DNA of 59,256 bases, taken from contig JANOVV010000047.1 in the NCBI GenBank assembly GCA_031417555.1, positions 1 to 59,256 on the forward strand, in the 5' to 3' direction. Of this stretch, positions 1-7,444 are shown in pieces (positions within the stretch are counted from its first letter, which is position 1; every line of letters begins with the position of its first letter). Source of the DNA: JADKIH01 sp031417555 (GTDB lineage Bacteria > Bacteroidota > Bacteroidia > AKYH767-A > 2013-40CM-41-45). The position numbers and the translations under genes are program-made. Below the pieces are notes generated by a model. It was not told where the DNA came from, made no database searches, and saw only the letters and a list, made by a program, of their open reading frames with translations.

Positions 1-560
1 GAAACATCATAATCCATGATTTCATCAAGATAATATGAATCAAACAATTTGTTTCTTGAAAATATTAGCTGATTATACATAGCTCCCTGAGTTTCCAGGC
101 TTAATTGTAAATCTCTGCAACTCTGGTCGTAGTGAGCAATGGCATTAATAACATTTTGTTTTTTAAAATATCGTAAGCCGCCTGAATTTTTTAATTGCTC
201 CAATGTTGCATTTTGAAAAGCTATACTAAAATATTTGGTTCCCCATCTCCCGTAATAATACCAAGAACCTGATGGGATTGAATTTATTTCATGCTTATGA
301 ACCATTGCCCTGAAGGTATCAATTCGTTCGGTGGTAAATGAAATTTCAGTGATTCTTGTTTTTAACTCTACTGTATCTGCTTTTATATCTTCAAAAAGTG
401 TTAAAGCATATTGTTCTTCTCTTTGATGTTCAATTACATGCTCAAGTTGATACTCTGCCAAAAATCCGCTGAACACAGCAAAGAATAACATTATAAACTC
501 CCAGAAATAATCTTTCCAGATTTTCTTACCGTGGGAATGTGAGTGACTATGAACTTCCAT
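1..560 (-). CDS. His-rich one-pass membrane protein, paralog 1 (3' end cut by window)
   Basis: About 186 codons are readable from the ATG at 560 to the window edge; the C-terminus lies outside. The protein opens MEVHSHSHSHGKK, then W-K-D-Y-F-W-E-F and a hydrophobic segment (about residues 20-36), then an EHQREEQYA stretch that should begin a helical domain outside the cytoplasm. The family signature appears as LKNSGGLRYFKK. It is the first of five tandem paralogs on this strand. I know no named function. The layout (short cytoplasmic N-terminus, one helix, helical outer domain) resembles Bacteroidota DUF6090-type proteins, but that is inference. Confidence 0.75.
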   Translation of the reverse strand, partial: MEVHSHSHSHGKKIWKDYFWEFIMLFFAVFSGFLAEYQLEHVIEHQREEQYALTLFEDIKADTVELKTRITEISFTTERIDTFRAMVHKHEINSIPSGSWYYYGRWGTKYFSIAFQNATLEQLKNSGGLRYFKKQNVINAIAHYDQSCRDLQLSLETQGAMYNQLIFSRNKLFDSYYLDEIMDYDV

Positions 561-625
561 GGAACGTTTTTAATTTTTAGTATTTAGTATTTAGTTTGGT
601 GTTCTTATCATAAAAATCACGTCCA

Positions 626-1372
626 TCATCGGTCAATGTGGTATTTACGATTAAAATATTCCAGTAGTCTCGTGGCTTGTGCTTTGAATTCGTTCAATCT
701 TCTTATTTGTGTACCTATAACTGATCTGTACCTGAATAAATCATTGAAATATTTATTTAGTAAATCTTTGTCATCTTTGAACATTATAGATATTTCAATT
801 TTGCTACTATCTTTTCCGGCTGATACAGGATATAGGAATTTATTTGCATTGAAATCAAGTATGGTACTGAATGTACTTCTAACAATATTCTGGCTCTCCT
901 GAAAAATAGTTGACTCAAAATCCTTATACATTTTTATTACATTATCATACATTATGATACTGTCTCTGTCTGCTTTATCTAATAAACGAAAACCTCCTGC
1001 ATTTTTTAACTGCTGCATGGTGCCATCATTAAATCCAACAGCATTATTGAACGCTGACTTTCTTGAAATCTCAATAAGGCATGAGGTTTCTTTAAAGTTT
1101 TTCATAAGAGAGTCATAGCAAGTAAAGATATTTTCTAATATAGCAATTTTTATTTCATCGGTTTTAATAACAATTGAAAACCTGGTAGTATCTCTTTTAA
1201 GGTCAGAACAAAATGAAAAAATATATTGTTCTGCTCTTTCCTTTTCAATTCTATGTTCACGAATGTTTTCAGCCATGAAACCACAAAATACTGCAAGGAA
1301 TAACATTAAAAATTCCCAGAAATAGTGCGACCACTTTTTTCGTAGACTATGTGTATGGTTGTGTACTTCCAT
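626..1372 (-). CDS. His-rich one-pass membrane protein, paralog 2
   Basis: 248 residues, starting MEVHNHTHSLRKKW, with one membrane segment (about 18-35) and an ENIREHRIEKERAEQY stretch directly after it. The rest is predicted mostly helical. The family signature is divergent here (LKNAGGFRLLDKADRD instead of SGSLRYFKN), making this the most diverged of the tandem set. It lies 65 nt downstream of paralog 1's start in map order and is transcribed in the same direction. No catalytic motif is visible. Function unknown; probably a small membrane sensor or scaffold, which is only a guess from topology. Confidence 0.8.
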   Translation of the reverse strand: MEVHNHTHSLRKKWSHYFWEFLMLFLAVFCGFMAENIREHRIEKERAEQYIFSFCSDLKRDTTRFSIVIKTDEIKIAILENIFTCYDSLMKNFKETSCLIEISRKSAFNNAVGFNDGTMQQLKNAGGFRLLDKADRDSIIMYDNVIKMYKDFESTIFQESQNIVRSTFSTILDFNANKFLYPVSAGKDSSKIEISIMFKDDKDLLNKYFNDLFRYRSVIGTQIRRLNEFKAQATRLLEYFNRKYHIDR

Positions 1373-1424
1373 AGTATTCGTTTGAAGTTTAGTGTTTAAC
1401 GATTATTTTTTATTTGACTTTTTA

Positions 1425-2231
1425 TTAATCATTTTTTATGGAATAGATCTCTCTCAAAACCTGAAGGATTTTATGATTTGTTATTATATAATTATTCAAT
1501 TGAAGAGTTCGGGTTGATACCAGCATCTGCTTATAAAATAATATCATATTGCAAGCCTCACTTCTGTCGAAAGAAGAAATATTTAATATTTTCCCTTCAA
1601 TAGTCCTGTTGCCTTTGCGATAATCATTTATCAGATCAAGTAAATTTGGGGAAATATTTTCTTTTCGCAATTGATCCAGCCAGTGAAAATCGTAATGTTT
1701 AAGAATGAAAGGCTTTATTGGGTTGGCAAAAAACTGGTATTCCTGGTCATTCCTGTATCGCATATTGTTGATGCAAACACTGATCTCTCCAAATAATTTT
1801 TGCATGGTAGTATTTTTAAAATACCTAAGAGAACCGGAATTCCGCAGTTGACTTAAAATTCCATCTTTTGGTTCGAACGAATATGTGTTTGCAAGATAAG
1901 CTGAGGTTGTATATGCCGGATAGAAATCATGAGGTAGAGATGTTAATGAACTATCTCTGAAAAAATTATTAAGATAGTCCATATCATTTTCCTTTTTCAG
2001 CCGGATGTTGAGTTTACTGGCTGCTACAACAGAATCATCGGATAATTCTGAATACAGCATCTTAGCAAATTCAATTTCACGCTGATGTTCGATATAATGA
2101 TCTCTTTGGTTCTCAACAAAAAAACCAAGTGTTACCGCAAGAAATAGCATCAAAAATTCCCAGAGATAATGTTTCCATTTTTTTTTATGTAAAGAACTGT
2201 TTTCAGAATGAGTATGTGAATGAACTTCCAT
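1425..2231 (-). CDS. His-rich one-pass membrane protein, paralog 3
   Basis: 268 residues, starting MEVHSHTHSENSSLHKKKWKHYLWEF. The membrane segment LMLFLAVTLGFFV is followed by ENQRDHYIEHQREIEFA, and the signature LRNSGSLRYFKNTTMQ lies near residue 140. It is closest in style to the distant copy at 46942-47733: both have the N-terminal pattern KLNIRL/KVNNRI and a C-terminus TRTLQLNNYI/TRQVHIQKYI. This suggests that the 47-kb copy derives from this branch. There are no enzyme motifs. Membership in the local family is certain; function is unknown. Confidence 0.8.
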   Translation of the reverse strand: MEVHSHTHSENSSLHKKKWKHYLWEFLMLFLAVTLGFFVENQRDHYIEHQREIEFAKMLYSELSDDSVVAASKLNIRLKKENDMDYLNNFFRDSSLTSLPHDFYPAYTTSAYLANTYSFEPKDGILSQLRNSGSLRYFKNTTMQKLFGEISVCINNMRYRNDQEYQFFANPIKPFILKHYDFHWLDQLRKENISPNLLDLINDYRKGNRTIEGKILNISSFDRSEACNMILFYKQMLVSTRTLQLNNYIITNHKILQVLREIYSIKND

Positions 2232-2314
2232 GATTTCCGTTTGGCAATTAGAGTTTATTGTTTATGGCTTGGAGTATAACAATTATTCTTTAGACTTTTG
2301 ATCTTTGTCTTAAC

Positions 2315-3082
2315 TTATTCGATGTGATATTCTATTTTTAATACCTCCATTAATTCTCTTGCATTCTTAATTGAATTAGGATAAACTTTGTTCATTTCCA
2401 GAATGAGCAATCTTCTTCTATTTTCATAACTATTGGCAAATTCATTTAATAGGTTTGCATCGTTGGTTTGCAGAGGGAATATGTTATTCATTAAAGACTC
2501 CGGCACATTTAGCCAGGATTCAGTAGAATAAGAAGAAAAACGAGAATAGTAATAATTATTTAAAATTTTGCTGCGTATTTCCATCGTTTTCTCTCTTAAA
2601 TTCCTGTCAGCATTATTCAAACCCCGGACATAATCAATTTGTGAAAAATAAAAACTGATTTTCTTAATCAGATCTGTATTCTTGAAATACCGGAGACTTC
2701 CTGTTTGTGTAATTTGTACAAGTGTAGCATCATTCCATCCGACAGTAGGAGAACTGGTTCCTGTATTGCAGTAATAGTAAAAGGAGCCTGGGACTTTATT
2801 ATTTTCCAAACCCTGATGAACGATTGAACTTATACTATCAAAACAAGCAAGTATAATTTTATCTTCACGCATAACATCTAGTATTTCAATAGTGTCTTTT
2901 TGGAGATCTTCCAACAATGATATTGCAAACTCATGAGCCCGTGTTTGTTCCACGAAATGTTCCCGTTGGTTCTCAACTATAAAACCAAGTGTTACAGCCA
3001 AAAACAGCATTAAAAATTCATAAAAGTAATGCGAAAATTTTTTTCCTGACTGATGATTTAAGTGCGGGTGATGTGTTTCCAT
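2315..3082 (-). CDS. His-rich one-pass membrane protein, paralog 4
   Basis: 255 residues, starting METHHPHLNHQSGKKFSHYF, then one membrane segment and ENQREHFVEQTRAHEFA. The signature is ITQTGSLRYFKNTDLIKK. It has a FYYYCNTGTSSPTVGWNDATL stretch matching FYYYSRCVSRAFTVDWTKSTI in paralog 5, so these two form a recent pair. Its start lies only 12 nt from the stop of paralog 5, so the two are very likely co-transcribed. Function unknown. Confidence 0.8.
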   Translation of the reverse strand: METHHPHLNHQSGKKFSHYFYEFLMLFLAVTLGFIVENQREHFVEQTRAHEFAISLLEDLQKDTIEILDVMREDKIILACFDSISSIVHQGLENNKVPGSFYYYCNTGTSSPTVGWNDATLVQITQTGSLRYFKNTDLIKKISFYFSQIDYVRGLNNADRNLREKTMEIRSKILNNYYYSRFSSYSTESWLNVPESLMNNIFPLQTNDANLLNEFANSYENRRRLLILEMNKVYPNSIKNARELMEVLKIEYHIE

Positions 3083-3094
3083 ATTCGTACTATT

Positions 3095-3880
3095 CTATTC
3101 AAGTTGGTATTCAGTTTTTAACATTTTTATAATTTCCAAATTGACTTCATATGCTTGTGGGTAAAAATCATAAATGTTTCGTCTCATTGATGATTTTCTG
3201 TCACTAAGCTGATTAATATATTCATCCATTCGTTTTCTACCTTCTGTCTGTAGAGGAAATATCTTTGTTAATAGTGTGTCAATTGTCGATGCCGGTTGAT
3301 GACCATATTCTTCCTCTACAATATCCAGTTCACTAAATTTAGAATAGTAACGACTCTGAAGAATGCAATTTTGTACTTCACAAATTTTATCCCTCCGTAA
3401 AACGTCCGATTCATTTTTAATTTTTATAACATCTTGAAAAAAGAAATAGGTATTAACTAATTCCACTAATTTTTTATTTTTAAAATATCTGAGATTTCCG
3501 GATTGAACCAATTGATAGATTGTTGATTTAGTCCAATCAACAGTAAATGCCCGCGAAACGCATCTGCTATAATAGTAAAATGAAGCAGGAACTTCATTCG
3601 ATGAATTTATATTAAACGACATTGATGTCAGGCTATCAATGGATAGTATGAGGAAATTGGCCTGGTGCACTGCAGCACTAATTTCAAAAGTATCGGATAC
3701 TAAATCACTCAAAAGGCTCTTTGCATATTCACCGGCTCTTTTTTCTTCGATAAAATGCTCCCGCTGATTTTCGGCAAGAAAACCGGAGAACACGGCCATA
3801 AATAACATTAAAAATTCGTAGAAATAATGGGATACTTTTTTCCCGGTAGAATGATGAATATGTGGTGGGTGTGTTTCCAT
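3095..3880 (-). CDS. His-rich one-pass membrane protein, paralog 5 (first of the tandem run)
   Basis: 261 residues, starting METHPPHIHHSTGKKVSHYF, with membrane segment LMLFMAVFSGFLA, then ENQREHFIEEKRAGEYA and the signature LVQSGNLRYFKNKKLVEL. It is the transcriptionally first full-size gene of the five-gene run. Forty nucleotides upstream lies a possible 37-residue membrane peptide. Family membership is clear from the shared N-terminus, membrane segment and RYFKN motif. Biochemical role unknown. Confidence 0.8.
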   Translation of the reverse strand: METHPPHIHHSTGKKVSHYFYEFLMLFMAVFSGFLAENQREHFIEEKRAGEYAKSLLSDLVSDTFEISAAVHQANFLILSIDSLTSMSFNINSSNEVPASFYYYSRCVSRAFTVDWTKSTIYQLVQSGNLRYFKNKKLVELVNTYFFFQDVIKIKNESDVLRRDKICEVQNCILQSRYYSKFSELDIVEEEYGHQPASTIDTLLTKIFPLQTEGRKRMDEYINQLSDRKSSMRRNIYDFYPQAYEVNLEIIKMLKTEYQLE

Positions 3881-3920
3881 TTTTATTTTTCATTATTCAA
3901 AACCTGTTTTTTGAAGAGAA

Positions 3921-4034
3921 TCAATTTTTAAATTGTTTGTATATGTATGCACAAACGAATCCTACAATTATATAAATCAGAAATCTTAAAATTCTGTTTT
4001 TTATTAGTGTTTTATTTGTTTTAGTATCTTCCAT
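3921..4034 (-). CDS. possible small one-helix membrane protein (37 aa)
   Basis: A short frame from the ATG at 4034 to the TGA at 3921. It encodes a charged N-terminus (MEDTKTNKT...KNR), a hydrophobic stretch ILRFLIYIIVGFVCAYIY and a short basic tail. It is in the same direction as, and 40 nt upstream of, the five-paralog run. Another tiny one-helix frame (46843-46917) lies beside the sixth paralog, which adds some weight. There is no clear ribosome-binding site. It could still be chance in AT-rich DNA. Confidence 0.3.
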   Translation of the reverse strand: MEDTKTNKTLIKNRILRFLIYIIVGFVCAYIYKQFKN

Positions 4035-4373
4035 TCTTTGTTTATAGTTATGATCATTGGCTTTAAAATCAAATATAATTAACCGGAATCGGCAGACAAT
4101 TGAGTATTGTTTATTGCTTGAATATCAGGGTAATATTTTTGTAATTTATATTAATTATTGCTATTATTCATTCAGTAATAAAGATTTTTTAAACAACTTA
4201 AACTTTTGGAAATAGAATGCCGATTAAAAGGATCATTTGGGTTTGCACAGATTTATTAATGGAGAAGGAAAGTCTTTCTTATTTGAAATAGTTGAATATA
4301 TTTGAATTAAAACAACTTGATCTATATCATCTGTGTTCTTTTGATAAATCAGCAAATGATAAGGAAGAAGTTA

Positions 4374-4401
4374 TTGATTTCTAATGTTTACATTACGTTT
4401 G
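4374..4401 (+). promoter_or_regulatory. Bacteroidota-type promoter for the AhpD-like gene
   Basis: TTG at 4374-4376 and TACGTTTG at 4394-4401 (consensus TAnnTTTG) are separated by 17 nt. Transcription would start near 4408, giving a short leader before the ATG at 4419. This matches the known Bacteroidota sigma-A pattern. Confidence 0.5.
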
Positions 4402-4418
4402 AAAATTAAATATAATTT

Positions 4419-5021
4419 ATGAAAAGACCATTGGTTTATCCTAAATCTCCTGAAGGTGACATTGAATTACTAAAGTTGATTGAGTTTTTTAATGAAACGC
4501 TTGGCTTTTGTCCGAACAGTGTTAAAACCATGCACCTTCGCCCAAGAATTGCTTACGCTTTTATTGAACTAAATAAAGCCGTGATGGAAAATCATGGCAG
4601 AGTAACAAGCGCATTTAAAAGGTTGATTGGTTATATAAGCAGTAATGCAGCCGGCTGCCGTTATTGTCAGGCGCATACCATACGAGCTGCAGAAAGATAT
4701 GGGGCAGAGCAAGAGAAAATGGAAAATATTTGGGAATATAAAACACATGATTCTTTTTCACCTGCAGAAAGAGCTGCATTGGATTTTGCCTTAGCTGCAT
4801 CAATTATTCCAAATTCTGTTGATGATAAGATTGCCGAAAATCTGAGAAACTACTGGGACGATGGAGAGATCGTCGAAATACTCGGAGTTGTTTCATTATT
4901 CGGGTACCTCAATCGTTGGAATGATTCAATGGGAACTGAAATGGAAGAGGGAGCCATTGAATCCGGAGAAATACATTTAGCAGCAAAAGGCTGGAATACC
5001 GGAAAGCATTTTTACAAATGA
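4419..5021 (+). CDS. carboxymuconolactone decarboxylase / AhpD-like protein
   Basis: 200 residues of the AhpD-like alpha-helical fold. The redox motif C80-R-Y-C83-Q-A-H86 (family CxxCxxxH) sits after a helix pair, as in alkylhydroperoxidase AhpD and peroxidase-related members that reduce peroxides through a Cys pair. The RAYAFIELNKAVMENHGRV region and the C-terminal NRWNDSMGTEMEE region are typical of the longer members of this family. No signal peptide, so cytosolic. It is transcribed alone from the promoter at 4374-4401 and converges on the DUF1801 gene. The exact substrate cannot be told. Confidence 0.85.
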   Translation: MKRPLVYPKSPEGDIELLKLIEFFNETLGFCPNSVKTMHLRPRIAYAFIELNKAVMENHGRVTSAFKRLIGYISSNAAGCRYCQAHTIRAAERYGAEQEKMENIWEYKTHDSFSPAERAALDFALAASIIPNSVDDKIAENLRNYWDDGEIVEILGVVSLFGYLNRWNDSMGTEMEEGAIESGEIHLAAKGWNTGKHFYK

Positions 5022-5046
5022 TAAGTAATTAAATTAATACAGTTTT

Positions 5047-5181
5047 CATTGCGGACCTTTGCGAATCGTCGCTTACTTTGCGTTAAAATTTCAGCTTCAT
5101 ATATTTAAAACTTTTGTCTAAGAAAAATATTAGTATTTAAACGCAATGGACCCTATGATTCATTACGGTTCGCAACGAAAG
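5047..5181. repeat. intergenic imperfect inverted repeat, copy A (TTTGCG-rich)
   Basis: Left arm TTTGCGAATCGTCGCTTAC then TTTGCGTTAAAA. The right arm, read on the minus strand, is CGTTGCGAACCGTAATG...CATTGCGTTTAAA. Both arms run from TTGCGAA to TTGCGTT, so the RNA could fold into a long, imperfect hairpin on either strand. It lies between two convergent genes. A related copy lies at 42803-42895, also between convergent genes. It may be a REP-like element or a two-way terminator. Confidence 0.5.
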
Positions 5182-5204
5182 CCTCAGATTTTATATTATT
5201 TATT

Positions 5205-5630
5205 TTAAAGCTTCAATTGCTCATCAACTAAAACAGCATCGAAAATGTAGGTTTTTAATATATCAATATCGATATCAATTAAATTTAAAAAATCCAAATA
5301 ATAAACCTGTTTACGATTGCCTTTGAGTAGAATATTTAAATCATCTCGTAACAGATAGCCTTGTTGAAAACCGAAGCGAACACCAGAATATGATTTTTTC
5401 TTTCCCCATAATACAGAAGCAGGCCATATAAAAAACATTCCTTTGTTTTTTTTATAGAAAGGAACGTTGTAAGAAAGTTTTTCATTAATGTTAGGCACAC
5501 AATCAAAGATTATTTTTCTTAACAGGTTTACTGTTTTTATTTCATCTTCAGTTAGAAATTCAAGAAATTCATCGATATTCCGAAATGAAACATCCTGCAT
5601 TTTTTGTTTCGTCTTGCTCTTGATTTGCAT
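5205..5630 (-). CDS. DUF1801 (YdhG-like) domain protein
   Basis: 141 residues matching the small DUF1801/YdhG fold: an N-terminal helix (FLTEDEIKTVNLLRKIIFDCVPNINEKLSYNVPFYKKNKGMFFIWP) followed by the ligand-pocket sheet with GVRFGFQQGYLL. Members are small cytosolic proteins with no established reaction; some are linked to iron-frataxin-like folds. The start at 5630 may be 10 codons too long, as a second Met (MQDVSF) would also fit. It is monocistronic and convergent with the AhpD-like gene. Confidence 0.8.
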   Translation of the reverse strand: MQIKSKTKQKMQDVSFRNIDEFLEFLTEDEIKTVNLLRKIIFDCVPNINEKLSYNVPFYKKNKGMFFIWPASVLWGKKKSYSGVRFGFQQGYLLRDDLNILLKGNRKQVYYLDFLNLIDIDIDILKTYIFDAVLVDEQLKL

Positions 5631-5668
5631 TTCAACGATAGTATTAATTTTATAAATCAGAAAAAATA

Positions 5669-6703
5669 CTATTTCATTGGTGTAATATTGAATAATTCTT
5701 TTGGATATGAATATTTTGGATCAAACAAAAAGTTTTTATCAGTAAGCGTGATTAAAAATGCCAGTAAGTCTACTTTTTCATTGGACGATAATACAATTGG
5801 CGTTTTTAATTTTTGTGATAATGTTTGACTTTTTTGAATTCCGCTTGTATAATGTTTCAGCACTGCGGATAAATTCTTAAAACGACCATCGTGCATATAA
5901 GGATAAGAAAATTCAATATTTCGAAGAGTGGGAACTTTGAATTTTAATGAATCGTCCGGATTTTGAGTAATCTTCATTTTACCATAATCTTTAAGCGTAC
6001 TATCTACAGTTAATCCATTATTTTCGAATAGTTGATTGGTGAATAATGGCTCTGAATGACAGAATGCGCAATTTTTTTGAAACAGTTTATATCCATTTTT
6101 TTCCTGATCAGTAAAAATAATTTGCCTTCTAATCATACTGTCATACTTCGAATTTGCACTTATTAGTGTAAGCATAAATTGCGAAATAGTTTTCAATGTT
6201 CTTTCACCGGTAATAATACTGTCACCAAAAGCTTTATAAAACATAGCCGGATAAATATTTGTTTTTTGCATTTTATCGACCACATTTTCCAATGTTTCAT
6301 CCATTTCTCCCGGATGATGAATCGGAAAAAGCGGTTGCATATCGAGGTGATTGATGGCTCCATCCCACATGAACGATTTATTCCAGGCCAGATTTAAAAG
6401 TACAGGCGCATTTCGGATGCCAATCCTATCATCTATGCCATGACTTAATGAATGATCGACATGAGCGAAGGACGTATATTGGGAATGACAACTTGTACAG
6501 GAAATTGTATTGTTTCTGGAAAGAATCGGGTCATAAAATAATGCTCTTCCAATTAGGATTTTATCTGACGATAGTGGGTTTTTCGAAAAATCATATAAAG
6601 GTTTTGGCCACTTCGGCGGAATAGTAAATAGTTCTTCATTAATTATTTTAAATCCTGCTAAAGAGAAATATAAAATTAAAAATAAAAAAATTAATTTTTT
6701 CAT
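5669..6703 (-). CDS. mbnH: MbnH/MauG-like di-heme cytochrome c peroxidase
   Basis: 344 residues with an N-terminal signal segment (LIFLFLILYFSLA) and two c-heme sites, C69-T-S-C72-H73 and C212-A-F-C215-H216, as in bacterial cytochrome c peroxidase/MauG. The GRALFYDPILS and VPTLRNIEFSYPYMHDGRF blocks are typical of the family. Its start overlaps the stop of the MbnP-like gene by 4 nt (ATGA). In the characterised pair, MbnH oxidises a Trp of MbnP to kynurenine, making a copper site. The tight coupling here supports the same periplasmic partnership. A generic peroxidase is the alternative, less likely because of the partner. Confidence 0.85.
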   Translation of the reverse strand: MKKLIFLFLILYFSLAGFKIINEELFTIPPKWPKPLYDFSKNPLSSDKILIGRALFYDPILSRNNTISCTSCHSQYTSFAHVDHSLSHGIDDRIGIRNAPVLLNLAWNKSFMWDGAINHLDMQPLFPIHHPGEMDETLENVVDKMQKTNIYPAMFYKAFGDSIITGERTLKTISQFMLTLISANSKYDSMIRRQIIFTDQEKNGYKLFQKNCAFCHSEPLFTNQLFENNGLTVDSTLKDYGKMKITQNPDDSLKFKVPTLRNIEFSYPYMHDGRFKNLSAVLKHYTSGIQKSQTLSQKLKTPIVLSSNEKVDLLAFLITLTDKNFLFDPKYSYPKELFNITPMK

Positions 6704-7401
6704 GGTGCGATAACGCTAAAATTATCTGCAACATTTTTTGAAATTAAAACAGCTTCATTACACGGCGACATAATATGATTTACATTCGTAAGATCAATTA
6801 TTTTTAGTAACAATTCAATATCTAAATAAATTTTTGTGTTTTCAGTAGGAGGGATGTTTAATAAGATTGTCTGCAATGAATTATTAGGATATTGATATCC
6901 TCCTAAATGAAATTCAAATTCATTATTTCTGGTTTTACACTGATTACTTTTACCTTCCATCTTAAAATTGATATAACCATTTTGCCAGGTCCAATACATT
7001 CCTTTTGTTGGATCTAAATCGCCACCCATGGCTCCTGAAGAATTGGTAATACTGTCTATTCCCAGATTGAATTTTATTTTGTTAAATGTTATGTTAAGTG
7101 GTCTTATTAATAAAATCGAAAAAGAATTTTCATTTGATGCATCTATTAAATGAAAGCTGTTTTCCTCTTTCCAAACCGATAAATCACCGTTTAAGAGTTC
7201 GATTCCGGAAATATAAAATTTCAATGAATTAAATTGTACTCTATCTGAATCATTTAATAAATAGTAATCGTCATTCAAAACTAAAAGTGACTTGCCAAAA
7301 GCAGGAATAAAATCGATTGAATGTTTTGCAGATGTTTGCCCGTTTGTAAAACTCTGCAAAAAACAAAAAAATATAAAACAGATTTGAAATCGTATTTTCA
7401 T
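6700..7401 (-). CDS. mbnP: MbnP-like copper-binding protein
   Basis: 233 residues with a signal peptide ending near Gln22. It has the MbnP family features GIDSITNSSGAMGGDLDPT (about 114-132), the aromatic block GMYWTWQNGYINFKMEG (W137, W139), and a Cys/His pair C155 and H165 followed by a distal SPCNEA. In characterised MbnP a Trp is oxidised to kynurenine by the partner MbnH and contributes to a high-affinity copper site. I cannot tell from sequence which Trp here would be modified. It is translationally coupled to mbnH and lies downstream of two YHYH-domain genes. Confidence 0.82.
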   Translation of the reverse strand: MKIRFQICFIFFCFLQSFTNGQTSAKHSIDFIPAFGKSLLVLNDDYYLLNDSDRVQFNSLKFYISGIELLNGDLSVWKEENSFHLIDASNENSFSILLIRPLNITFNKIKFNLGIDSITNSSGAMGGDLDPTKGMYWTWQNGYINFKMEGKSNQCKTRNNEFEFHLGGYQYPNNSLQTILLNIPPTENTKIYLDIELLLKIIDLTNVNHIMSPCNEAVLISKNVADNFSVIAP

Positions 7402-7444
7402 GTTGAATTAAAATATTTTTAAAAAGAAAACACAATATCTGAAT

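Larger units (their letters stand above)
3881..4418. other. intergenic region between divergent genes
   Basis: This 538-nt AT-rich stretch separates the minus-strand paralog run from the plus-strand AhpD-like gene. Apart from the possible 37-residue frame (3921-4034) and the promoter at 4374-4401, I see no gene, strong hairpin or repeat in it. Confidence 0.6.
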
